Source: Stutzerimonas stutzeri KOS6 (GTDB lineage: Bacteria; Pseudomonadota; Gammaproteobacteria; Pseudomonadales; Pseudomonadaceae). From it: 64,000 nt of DNA. Each line of letters opens with the position of its first letter. Within the stretch, counting starts at the first letter, position 1. Location: positions 747,281-811,280 of the forward strand of contig NZ_KK020675.1 in NCBI RefSeq assembly GCF_000307775.2, read 5' to 3'. Made by a program: the position numbers and the translations under genes. The notes under the pieces were generated by a model, which was not told the origin of the DNA, made no database searches, and saw only the letters and a program-made list of their open reading frames with translations. Positions 1 through 7,655 of this stretch are shown here, one piece after another.

Positions 1-1
1 A

Positions 2-682
2 CACGTGGTGCCCTACGACCTACCGGCGAACAAGACCCGCAGCGTGTTCAAGACCCTCAGCAGCCCCGGCGGTGGCGGCTACAACGAACTGCGCATCGAA
101 GACCGCAAAGGTGCCGAACATATCTACGTTCACGCCCAGCGCGACTGGGACGAAAACATCGAGCACGACCAGAAGATCCGCGTCGGCCACGAACGCCACG
201 ACACCGTCGAAGCCAACACCTACAGCCACTTCAAGGCCGAAGAACACCGCACCACCCACGCCGACCGCAAGACCGAGATCAAGGCCAACGACCACCTCAC
301 GGTGGGCGCCAGCCAGCACATCAAGCTCGGCAACGGCCAGTTCATCCAGGCCGGCCAGGAAATTCACCTCAGCAGCGGCCTGAAAGTCGTGCTCGAAGCC
401 GGCAGCGAACTGACCCTCAAGGGCGGCGGCAGCTTCATCAAACTCGACGGTGGCGGCGTGACCCTGGTGGGGCCGGTGATCAAGATCAACTCTGGCGGCG
501 CGCCGGGCAACGGCTCGGGGGCAGCGCCCATCCTGCCGGGGGCGTCGAGGCCGGCGGATGCGGATATGCCGGGAATTCCACTGGAAGCCCTGGTAAAACA
601 AAACATGCTGTTTCGCAGCACCCGAGCTGGCGTATGTGAAGTGTGCGAAGCCGCTAAGGCATCAAAGGGAGATAAGGCATGA
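2..682 (+). CDS. vgrG: VgrG, type VI secretion tip protein (C-terminal part; 5' end outside window)
   Basis: The open frame enters from the left edge, so only about the last 226 residues are visible. They form the end of the VgrG needle: repetitive beta-helix-like sequence with spaced His/Gly/Ile residues ([15 protein letters not shown], then [20 protein letters not shown]), which is the typical gp5-like spike end. A short extension of about 55 residues follows, containing VCEVCEAAK, and could be where cargo docks. VgrG trimers tip the Hcp tube and carry effectors out of the cell. The stop overlaps the start of the next gene (ATGA), and the downstream DUF4123 adaptor and large effector show that this is a cargo-carrying vgrG cluster. 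Family assignment is firm; whether the missing part is intact is unknown. Confidence 0.9.
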   Translation, partial: HVVPYDLPANKTRSVFKTLSSPGGGGYNELRIEDRKGAEHIYVHAQRDWDENIEHDQKIRVGHERHDTVEANTYSHFKAEEHRTTHADRKTEIKANDHLTVGASQHIKLGNGQFIQAGQEIHLSSGLKVVLEAGSELTLKGGGSFIKLDGGGVTLVGPVIKINSGGAPGNGSGAAPILPGASRPADADMPGIPLEALVKQNMLFRSTRAGVCEVCEAAKASKGDKA

Positions 683-1254
683 GCGCCCCGATGCCCGAAG
701 GAAACGGTGCCGTTCTGCTAGACGGAGCTCGTTACGAGAGCGCGACGGCGTGGCTTTATCAGTGCTTCCCTGGCCATCAACCAAGACCGTTATTGCTCGG
801 TACGGCGTATGAGCCCATAGCGGACGCTGGCCCTATTTTGCTGGATGCTCCGGTTGGCAGCATGGCCTATGACGCCTGGAGACACGGAACCGAAATCAAG
901 GATGGTCTCTGGCTGGAAAGCGATGCTTCGATGGACGATCTGCAGCGCATACTGCAGCGCCGCCTGCGCATCTTCACCCCAGAACATCGCGAACTCTGGC
1001 TACGCCTGGGTGACGCCCGGTCTCTGCATCAGGCATGGCAGCGCGAAGGGCAATGGCCGGAGGGATTCTGGCACCGAATCTCACGCATCTGGCTTCATCA
1101 CGAAGGCACAATCTTCTGCGCCTGGCAGAACGAACAGCCCGAGAAAGACGACGCGCCAGCCACACTAGATCTCGCCGCGCAAATCACGCTCGACTGGCGA
1201 CTGCTGGAAGCACTTGCCGAACAGGACGACACGGCACAGGAGGCACTGCTATGA
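679..1254 (+). CDS. DUF4123-domain type VI secretion adaptor/chaperone
   Basis: This 191-residue protein is read as a DUF4123 (Tap/TEC) adaptor. Proteins of this family sit between vgrG and an effector gene and load the effector onto the VgrG tip. The N-terminal half has the family's pattern: an aromatic-rich stretch ([11 protein letters not shown]), then GPILLDAP, and a later block [16 protein letters not shown] followed by [11 protein letters not shown]. Its ATG overlaps the vgrG stop by four bases, and its own TGA overlaps the next ATG in the same way, so the three genes are translationally coupled. Specificity for the downstream effector is inferred from the position alone. It is cytoplasmic, with no signal peptide. 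Confidence 0.82.
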   Translation: MSAPMPEGNGAVLLDGARYESATAWLYQCFPGHQPRPLLLGTAYEPIADAGPILLDAPVGSMAYDAWRHGTEIKDGLWLESDASMDDLQRILQRRLRIFTPEHRELWLRLGDARSLHQAWQREGQWPEGFWHRISRIWLHHEGTIFCAWQNEQPEKDDAPATLDLAAQITLDWRLLEALAEQDDTAQEALL

Positions 1255-3932
1255 CTGCTCAAACTCCCGCCCCATCCAGCTTGACGGTCGCTGGATGCCC
1301 GCTGCTCAGCGCTGTACTCCCGCTACGCTATGCGCTCGGCCCGACCCTGACAGTGGATACCAGCGCCTATGGCTTGCCAGCTGTACAGGGAGACTTTCCC
1401 GCAATAGGCGATTACTTCGAGCCCCTCCAGGGCCGTCCGCTGAACTACACCGCCCGCCTGTTACGCGATGGCTGGCTGTACGTCTGGCAGAGTGGCCTAA
1501 AACAACTGGTCGAGTACCGTGTCAGCGCGGCGGCTTTTACCCAGACAGCGCGCGGCGGCAAAGTCATCGACGGGCGTAGCCTGCCCTATTTACTCCTTCC
1601 CGCAGGAACACCGGCCATGTTGGCATGGTCGCCTCGCCAGTGGAGCGATAGCCAGTTCAACTCAGCCAAGGGAAAAGAGGATGTACGTCAGCGCGTGATG
1701 CGCACCATCACCCCTGGAGCAGCGCCATTCAGCGGTCAAGCCCGCACGATTCACGAACGTATCGGCGACTACATGGACGCCAACTGGTATGGCTGGAGTT
1801 GCGAGCCCTCTACCAGTCACCGCCCGGCATGGCCAAAGCTGCTCGACGACATGCAGCGCTGCGAGCAACAAGCCTATGCCTTGATCGACGACCCGTGGGG
1901 CGTATTGCTGGATCTGGCCAAGTTGCTTCGCGCTCGTCAGCAGGCGTTCAAAGTCACCCGGCAAGTGCACGGCGAAGATTGGGCAATGGCAGGAGTGCTC
2001 AGATCTCTGGCAGAAGGCGACCCGCAAATCGGCGGCCAACTGCGCAGCATCACCAATTACCGCCAGCTACAAACTACCTGGCAGCAGCAAACGCAGGAGG
2101 AGGAAGAATACAGCGCCGATGTGCGCCGCCTCAGCGAGCTTTGGTCAGCCTGGCTAAATACCCTAGCGCAGCGCGGCCCTGCCAGCCTGGATACTGCCTG
2201 TGGCCACTTCGACATTACCCAGCCCGATCCACGTGCAGAGCTGGAACTCCATTTCGCTGCAGCCTGCCTCGGCCCGGCGACAACCGGCCCCGGAGCCAAG
2301 GCCATAGCGAATGCCCTGACACTCCAGCAGCAAGAGGGCAAACCCTGGCTGGTTTGGGCGTTACTGGGCTTGGGCAAACGCCTCGGTGTCGGCGAAATCA
2401 ATTCCCTGGTAGGGCTGGCTGACGGCGCAAGAGACAACGGTGCAAGCGCGCTGAACGAAGCACACAAACTGGCGCAATTGCTGAACCAGGCAGCCGATAA
2501 ACTGGGCCGGCATATTCTGGGTTCGCCATTGGAAGCCCTGTTTACAGCGCTCGCTCCCATCGTCGGTCTGGGCCTGCAGAAAGCCGACGACGGCTCCAAA
2601 GCCGCCGGGCGCCTCTACCTCGCCGCAGCTTTGGCACGAAGCCAGCAGCGCCTGGCTATCGAGGCCGTCAGTCAGCGGCAACTAGGCGAATGGATGAGCG
2701 ATCTGATGGGCACACGCCCTAATCTGCCAGCCCGTCTAAAACCCACACAGCTCAGTGTTGCGGTCAGCGAGGCAATGCCGTTCTTCCGCCTGCTACCGGC
2801 CAAGGACTTGCCGCCCCTGCCTACATCCATGGCGTCGGATGTAAACCTCAAGGGAATACTTGATCTTGGCAAAAGGACACTAGAAAAAGCCCCCATCAAA
2901 TGCCTGGTAGCACTAGTGGCGGGGGTGAATTTTGTTTGGGCAGGTAAAGAGTTTTATCAGGAGAGGAACGTCAAACGCTTCCTGAACGCAATGGGTAGCA
3001 CGTTCGGTATTTCTTCTGCTGTTTTCGCAACCCTCCAAAAAGTTGCTGAAGTAGACTGGGAAGCAGCAGTCAAGCTCAATGGGGCCACGCACATCGCTTC
3101 GCAGAAAGCTTTGGCTGATGCACTGGGCGTGGGCGCTAAAGCATCGATCCTACAATCGGTGACCTCGGGCTTCGACGTATTGGTCTATGGCTTCGAAGCG
3201 CTAGAGAGCTACCAAGCAGGCGACCTGGACACCACAGCCATCAATGCCGGATTGACCCTGGCCTCCGCCGCCAACTTGCGCCTTTACGTGCAGAGCTTTC
3301 GAGCTATACGTGCCGCACGCGCCGCAGTCATCGCTGGCGAGGTTGCCGTCATAGGTCGCGGCGTTAGCGTGGCGCCACACCTGGCCGCCCGCGCTCTGGG
3401 GTGGACCATCCTGATCGTCGGCGGAGTAATTGCCCGCCAATATACCCAGGACACACCTCTTGAAACCTGGGTCAAACGTACCCGATTCGGCACCCGGCCT
3501 GCCGACTGGTCTAACAGTTACGAAAAGTCGATGACTGAGTTTTACAAGGTAGTATTCCCCATCAGTTTCGAGGCTTACCGTCTCAACGAATTGAATCCAC
3601 ATCGTGGCATGCAAACCACCACCTACGTCTTGCTAAGGCTGCCAGGCAAGAGCGCACTGACTGATGACATGATCCATTTCAAAGGGCACGAAACCTGGGG
3701 CAGCTTCTTCGGCTTGGGCGGCACACGCAAGGCCGTGGAATGGACCGGGAAGGACTTCGATCACCACGGCGGCACACGGGTCAAACCCGAACCTGGCGTG
3801 GCTGTCTACCGCCGCGTTTATCACGAAGAGAACGGTAACAAACTCGACGCCATTCGCGGTGAACTGAGCTATTCACCCGTCGAGGGACTGACTCTCCCCC
3901 CCATAGCAATCAAGGAACTTGCATGGCTGTAA
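1251..3932 (+). CDS. Large type VI secretion effector, VasX-like/BTH_I2691 family
   Basis: The 893-residue product starts at the ATG coupled to the DUF4123 stop; the frame is open further upstream, but that part is shadow. The N-terminal about 110 residues (CPLLSAVLPLRYALGP, AIGDYFEPLQGRPLNYTARL, LRDGWLYVWQ) resemble the VasX N-terminal region found on many type VI effectors. The middle is helical. The C-terminal third has hydrophobic segments near residues 547-567 (LVALVAGVNFVWAG) and 713-730 (ALGWTILIVGGVIA), followed by about 160 soluble residues. VasX-type proteins permeabilise target membranes, so a pore-forming antibacterial toxin is the best guess. The toxic domain itself is not identified. 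Two small membrane-protein genes follow, the first overlapping by 10 bases, as expected for immunity proteins. Confidence 0.75.
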   Translation: MTAQTPAPSSLTVAGCPLLSAVLPLRYALGPTLTVDTSAYGLPAVQGDFPAIGDYFEPLQGRPLNYTARLLRDGWLYVWQSGLKQLVEYRVSAAAFTQTARGGKVIDGRSLPYLLLPAGTPAMLAWSPRQWSDSQFNSAKGKEDVRQRVMRTITPGAAPFSGQARTIHERIGDYMDANWYGWSCEPSTSHRPAWPKLLDDMQRCEQQAYALIDDPWGVLLDLAKLLRARQQAFKVTRQVHGEDWAMAGVLRSLAEGDPQIGGQLRSITNYRQLQTTWQQQTQEEEEYSADVRRLSELWSAWLNTLAQRGPASLDTACGHFDITQPDPRAELELHFAAACLGPATTGPGAKAIANALTLQQQEGKPWLVWALLGLGKRLGVGEINSLVGLADGARDNGASALNEAHKLAQLLNQAADKLGRHILGSPLEALFTALAPIVGLGLQKADDGSKAAGRLYLAAALARSQQRLAIEAVSQRQLGEWMSDLMGTRPNLPARLKPTQLSVAVSEAMPFFRLLPAKDLPPLPTSMASDVNLKGILDLGKRTLEKAPIKCLVALVAGVNFVWAGKEFYQERNVKRFLNAMGSTFGISSAVFATLQKVAEVDWEAAVKLNGATHIASQKALADALGVGAKASILQSVTSGFDVLVYGFEALESYQAGDLDTTAINAGLTLASAANLRLYVQSFRAIRAARAAVIAGEVAVIGRGVSVAPHLAARALGWTILIVGGVIARQYTQDTPLETWVKRTRFGTRPADWSNSYEKSMTEFYKVVFPISFEAYRLNELNPHRGMQTTTYVLLRLPGKSALTDDMIHFKGHETWGSFFGLGGTRKAVEWTGKDFDHHGGTRVKPEPGVAVYRRVYHEENGNKLDAIRGELSYSPVEGLTLPPIAIKELAWL

Positions 3933-4879
3933 GCGACCTGATCCAACAAGCCCGTAATCGCTTCGGGCAGGCCCCGAGTGTGCTGTTGCGCGCCAATGAG
4001 CCCACTGGTGAGAAGCCTTGGGAGATGTTCGTTACCGATGAACATACCGAGCATTACCTAGCGCTGAAGCCCGGCGGGGATACTGATCGAGGAATGCTCA
4101 CCGGGGCAGTAGGAGGAACCGGCGGATTAGTGATGATTATGTTCTCCTTGGTCTTCGCATTACAGGGAGATATTAGTGATGCACTTTTTACACTCTTATT
4201 GACCACCAGTATTGTCCTACCAGTTTTCTTATGGGAAACCCGCCGTCCACTCCCCTTACCGATACTCTTTAACCGCCGCACCCGAGAAGTCTATTTCGAT
4301 CACAATGGCAAGCTGTACCACAGCCCCTGGGACAGTATACAGGCGCTGGCAGGCGAGTTTGTTATGGTTGGCCCACATACCGGTGGTATGCGAAATGCCT
4401 CACTGGAAATCCTCGTACGCCGCCTCGGCGAGCCCGATAACGCCTTGCTGGTAAGCCTTGGTCTACCGATGGGCAAAACCCTGCAAATGCAAAAAGGCCT
4501 CTGGGAATGGCTACGCGCCTATATGGACAATGGTCCCTGGTTCGATGAGAACGGCCAGCGCAGCGACTCCGATGCATACGTAAAGAAAATGCTTTCTGCC
4601 CATACCAAACCCACAGGATTTCTTGCCTTCCGGCGACAAAAGATTACCGAGAAAAAAGTAGCCAATGAGGGCAAGAACTACTTGGAGTGGACCGATACGG
4701 TGCTGTATTTGGGGCATTTACTCTTCTATCCGATGAACTGGCTGCAGGAGTTCACCTATAAAATCGCCAAGCGCCGTTCCCGTAATCGCTGGCCACAGAT
4801 TGTCACAGAACGCCTACAGCCAAACGGTCCGACTACGCGCCTTATCGATCTGGAACGTGAGCGTGGACTGGACGTATAG
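3923..4879 (+). CDS. DUF6708-like membrane protein, candidate immunity protein
   Basis: This 318-residue protein starts 10 bases inside the effector gene, so it is probably coupled to it. Two close membrane segments lie near residues 57-99 (GGLVMIMFSLVFAL and LFTLLLTTSIVLPVFLW), followed by NRRTREVYFDHNGKLY and a long cytoplasmic part. This matches my memory of DUF6708 proteins, which accompany type VI effector genes. The AT-richer codon use around 4080-4330 contrasts with the core genome and suggests transfer. The proposed role is to protect the producer against the membrane-acting effector upstream. Function is inferred from gene order and topology, not demonstrated. Confidence 0.6.
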   Translation: MAVSDLIQQARNRFGQAPSVLLRANEPTGEKPWEMFVTDEHTEHYLALKPGGDTDRGMLTGAVGGTGGLVMIMFSLVFALQGDISDALFTLLLTTSIVLPVFLWETRRPLPLPILFNRRTREVYFDHNGKLYHSPWDSIQALAGEFVMVGPHTGGMRNASLEILVRRLGEPDNALLVSLGLPMGKTLQMQKGLWEWLRAYMDNGPWFDENGQRSDSDAYVKKMLSAHTKPTGFLAFRRQKITEKKVANEGKNYLEWTDTVLYLGHLLFYPMNWLQEFTYKIAKRRSRNRWPQIVTERLQPNGPTTRLIDLERERGLDV

Positions 4880-4933
4880 CATCGTCAGTCCGCGCGTAAC
4901 CGTACATACACTCAAAGAAGTCAAGGAAAGACC

Positions 4934-5383
4934 ATGCAACAAGCCACCTGGAACCATGCCCAATACCTCAGCGTACTCTCCTGGACCATGCTGAGTTCTG
5001 CCATTACAAGCGCACAGCTATTTCTTGTATTTTTCCCTTTTGGCAATATGGATGAGTACGTGCTTGGTTGGCCTCTCGGACTATCGCTGACCGCAAACGC
5101 CATTCTTGTTATTGCGTCTGCATTGGGCCGACGCGACCAACATGTTCGCGTCTCGTTGACGGATAACGGAATTCAATACGATGACGAATCCGAGTCCTAC
5201 CGTCGCAAAGAACTGCTCCAAGCCAATGAGATCAAGAAAATCCGTGTTCGAAGAAATCCATTTTTCAAGTCACTGACAATTGACATGAAGGAAAATAACC
5301 AACGTTTCTTTTTGAGTAACGTTTCTATAACAGACGATTTTCTGGCTGGCGTACAAGCGTTAATTAACAAGGGAACAAGCTGA
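4934..5383 (+). CDS. Small two-TM membrane protein, possible second immunity protein
   Basis: The 149-residue product has two hydrophobic segments, about residues 14-36 (LSWTMLSSAITSAQLFLVFF) and 43-63 (LGWPLGLSLTANAILVIASAL). A basic cytoplasmic domain follows (ANEIKKIRVRRNPFFKSLTI). A good ribosome-binding site (AAGGAAAG) lies just upstream of the ATG. The layout, a membrane hairpin followed by a PH-like beta-rich tail, echoes the preceding gene at smaller size. It sits 54 bases downstream in the same direction and is AT-rich at its 3' half. I do not recognise a named family. A role in immunity or in regulating the effector cassette is inference from position. Confidence 0.6.
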   Translation: MQQATWNHAQYLSVLSWTMLSSAITSAQLFLVFFPFGNMDEYVLGWPLGLSLTANAILVIASALGRRDQHVRVSLTDNGIQYDDESESYRRKELLQANEIKKIRVRRNPFFKSLTIDMKENNQRFFLSNVSITDDFLAGVQALINKGTS

Positions 5384-5415
5384 GGCTCATCAGGGCGATT
5401 CACCGCATAACTAAA

Positions 5416-5438
5416 AAGGGGCGCCAGTTGGTGCCCTT
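5416..5438 (+). terminator. Possible weak terminator after the effector cassette
   Basis: An imperfect hairpin (AAGGGGCGCC, AGTT loop, GGTGCCCTT) lies 33 bases after the stop of the last small membrane-protein gene and is followed by a T-rich but interrupted stretch. It also lies just beyond the 3' end of the convergent hicB remnant. The stem has a bulge, so efficiency is uncertain. Confidence 0.35.
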
Positions 5439-5456
5439 GTCGTTTCTCTTGTCTGC

Positions 5457-5863
5457 TTATGCCACCGACAGTTCCCGCAGTGCCGCAGTGGCCAAAAAGC
5501 CAGAGCGGGAGGCATAGCGGTGGCCTTTCTTCACCATCTCGTCAATCCGCTTCAGCAGATTTTCCGGCAGGGTGGCATTGAAGCGAATGGCTTCCCCCAG
5601 ATACGGGATCACATCAAAATCGACTACAGCCCACACACCACCGGCATAGAGTCGGAATTTCCCATATGCGCGTCTACCTCCTGCGCACGCGGGAGCGGAT
5701 CACCATCAGCCACCAAGCCTTCAAAGTGAAGGGCTAGGGCTTCCTGTGCGTTTTCCAGAGACTCCGAGACAGTGGCGCCTGCCGAGAAACAGCCCGGAAC
5801 ATCGAACACAGTCACCCCATAGTCCGAATCAGCGTCTTTGTGCAGTACGACTGGAAATTTCAT
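5457..5863 (-). pseudogene. hicB: Frameshifted hicB antitoxin remnant
   Basis: Read on the minus strand from the ATG at 5863, the frame encodes a classic HicB start (MKFPVVLHKDADSDYGVT, then VPGCFSAGATVSESLENAQE). It then runs out of frame after about 79 residues at a stop. The missing half is present in another frame: YAGGVWAVVDFDVIPYLGEA, RFNATLPENLLKRIDEMV, ending SGFLATAALRELSVA and TAA. The break is at AGAG (5648-5651, plus strand), which fits a duplicated CT dinucleotide. HicB normally neutralises the HicA mRNA interferase and represses the operon through its C-terminal DNA-binding part, which is cut off here. The partner hicA is also broken. Confidence 0.85.
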
Positions 5864-5950
5864 TGCTTCTACCTCTAACGATTCATCTAACGAGCTGCTT
5901 ATGCAGTCCTGGTCACACAACGGGCCGTCATTTGAGAGGTGTTGCCGGCC

Positions 5951-6078
5951 TCAATTTAGGCCGGCTTGTTTCAGTATGTTGTGCAGCGTTCCCTTTGATA
6001 CTTCTGACTTCGGGTGTGTGGAACCGTCACCCGGCCTGGCTTGGTTGGATGCTTGAACTGATGATGACTACTTTTCAC
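5951..6078 (-). pseudogene. hicA: Truncated and frameshifted hicA toxin remnant
   Basis: Upstream of hicB on the same strand, the minus strand encodes VKSSHHQFKHPTKPGRVTVP, the central HicA signature including the catalytic-histidine region. A shift into another frame follows and completes the C-terminus (PKSEVSKGTLHNILKQAGLN, TGA). The shift coincides with an extra AC/GT dinucleotide in the run at 6014-6020. The N-terminal 20 or so residues are missing, because the integrase stop codon lies only 20 bases upstream. HicA is an mRNA interferase of dsRBD-like fold; this copy cannot be functional. Both breaks look like slippage in dinucleotide repeats. Confidence 0.78.
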
Positions 6079-6097
6079 CGCCAACCTTGCCCTTTTC

Positions 6098-7354
6098 TTA
6101 AACGGTGGCACTCAACACCGGCACTACAACGCTGTCCGGCAGCAGTCGGGGGACATGAGTGCGGCCATCGATCCAAGCGTCGATCATGTCCGCCCACTCC
6201 TGCAGCATGTGCCGGCGCTGCTCCGCGTACTCGGCCTTGTTGTAGACCGAACGCGAGGAGCGACCCTCCTCGTGAGCCAGGCATTTCTCGATCCAGTCGC
6301 CGTTGAAGCCCACCTCGTTGAGCAGCGTGGAACCAGTCCTGCGCAGGTCGTGGACGGTGAACGGCTCCAACGGCAGGCCTGCTTCCTTCGCACGGGAGGC
6401 AATGAGCTGGGTGATGCGGTTCAGGGTGGCGTGCGACATGCAGCGGTAGATGTCATAGCGCGAGGGCAATACATAGCGGGAACCAGCCGCACAGGTGTGC
6501 AGCGCCACGAAGATGTCCATGGCCTGGCGCGACAGGTAGACAACGTGCGGGTTACGCCCCTTCATCCGCTCCTTGGAGATCGTCCAGGTGGCGTTCTCGA
6601 AGTCCACCTCATCCCAGGTCGCCTCGATCAGCTCGCTCTTGCGTACCAAGGTCAGCAGCACCAGCCGCAAGGCCAGCTTGATCGTGGGATACGCGGCGAT
6701 AGTCTCCAGTTGATGGAAGGCCAGCCGAATTTCGGTCGGGCTCAGCGCCCGGTCCTTCGGCGCGAAAATAGCGATAGAAGACGCCTTAACGTCGTCAGCC
6801 GGATTCTCGACCTTCTCGCCATGCAGGATCGCGAACGCATAGACCTGTTTCACGATGTCGCGAATATGGACCGAAGTTGCCGGCGCACCGCGAGCCTTCA
6901 CCTTGGCACACAGGGCTCGCAGGTCGTCAGGGGTGATTTCTGTCAGCAGCCGGTTCGCGAAGACCGGAAGGATGTCGCGGTCGATGATGCTTTTACGCAT
7001 CGCGCGCGTGCTGTCCGCCATGCGCGCACCGGCCAACCACTTCGTCAGCGTTTCACCGAAATTCTTGGCAGCATTGAGGCGCCGCTTAGCGCGCTGCTGC
7101 TCCAGGGAGGGAGACTTGCCCAGAGCGACCATGCGCTTGGCATCGAGCAGCTTCTCGCGAGCCATGGCCAGGGAAATGCCAGTTGGCCCATAGCGGCCGA
7201 TGGTCAGCGTTTCTCGGCGTCCATTGAGACGGTAGTCGTAGCGAAAGGTGACGGTACCGGTAGGCGATACCGTCACGTACATACCATCGCGGTCGGAAGC
7301 CTTGTACAGCTTGGACTTGGGCTTGAGATTGCGCAGTTTGGTATCAGTAAGCAT
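6098..7354 (-). CDS. P4-type tyrosine-recombinase integrase of a guaA-linked island
   Basis: This intact 418-residue protein has an N-terminal DUF4102-type arm-binding domain (LTDTKLRNLKPKSKLYKASD, then YVTVSPTGTVTFRYDYRLNG). A SAM-like core-binding domain follows around residues 100-190, then the tyrosine-recombinase catalytic domain. Catalytic residues visible are R in LLTLVRKSEL, K in TISKERMKG, H-x-x-R in VHDLRRTG, H in CLAHEEG and Y in SVYNKAEY. The gene is read away from guaA, and its start lies about 300 bases from the guaA stop. This is the usual layout when an island has integrated into the guaA 3' end. The gap holds repeats that may be recombination sites. Confidence 0.92.
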   Translation of the reverse strand: MLTDTKLRNLKPKSKLYKASDRDGMYVTVSPTGTVTFRYDYRLNGRRETLTIGRYGPTGISLAMAREKLLDAKRMVALGKSPSLEQQRAKRRLNAAKNFGETLTKWLAGARMADSTRAMRKSIIDRDILPVFANRLLTEITPDDLRALCAKVKARGAPATSVHIRDIVKQVYAFAILHGEKVENPADDVKASSIAIFAPKDRALSPTEIRLAFHQLETIAAYPTIKLALRLVLLTLVRKSELIEATWDEVDFENATWTISKERMKGRNPHVVYLSRQAMDIFVALHTCAAGSRYVLPSRYDIYRCMSHATLNRITQLIASRAKEAGLPLEPFTVHDLRRTGSTLLNEVGFNGDWIEKCLAHEEGRSSRSVYNKAEYAEQRRHMLQEWADMIDAWIDGRTHVPRLLPDSVVVPVLSATV

Positions 7355-7528
7355 CGAGGTTTTTACTCCTGTTCATGACGGCTTTTACCGTCAAGGGTCA
7401 GGAGACCTGTTGATGCCGGGAAAGCCGCACGGGGCAAGCTTTCCCAAGGAGCGATCTACCGTCAAAGACCGGTTTGGACCGGATAGTAAACAGAACGGTC
7501 TCAATCCGACCGCTGTTTACTACCGTCA
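7268..7528. repeat. Four direct copies of TACCGTCA at the integrase start and upstream
   Basis: TACCGTCA occurs at 7268-7275, 7386-7393, 7457-7464 and 7521-7528. The second and third copies extend to TACCGTCAA. One copy lies within the integrase coding start and three in the gap to guaA. Clustered short direct repeats beside an integrase gene fit arm-type integrase sites or excisionase/autoregulator sites. This is an inference from position. Confidence 0.5.
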
Positions 7529-7655
7529 CCGCTACCGCCAATCCGTTCTGCTGATCGGCGATAGGCCTCGATAACCATTGCAACGAATTTTCTTTTAAAT
7601 CAACACGTTGAAATTGGCTATCGATACATCTCAATGAGTCCAGAAGGACTCGACA
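7355..7655. other. Integrase-guaA gap, presumed attachment-site region
   Basis: About 300 bases separate the integrase start from the guaA stop. The gap contains three of the TACCGTCA repeats, the 10-bp inverted repeat and an AT-rich stretch near 7585-7640, and no credible gene. By analogy with other guaA islands, the crossover core should lie at the guaA 3' end near 7656-7680. I saw no second copy of that end in positions 1-6100, so the distal attachment site is probably outside the window or lost. Confidence 0.45.
7484..7522. repeat. 10-bp perfect inverted repeat between integrase and guaA
   Basis: TAGTAAACAG (7484-7493) is repeated inverted as CTGTTTACTA (7513-7522) around a 19-base spacer. 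It has no T-tract, so it is a better candidate for a protein-binding site (excisionase or integrase control) than for a terminator. Confidence 0.5.

Noticed and set aside
1035..1250. Upstream extension of the effector frame
   Set aside because: It lies inside the DUF4123 gene and reads as Arg/Ala-rich shadow sequence; the coupled ATG at 1251 is better.
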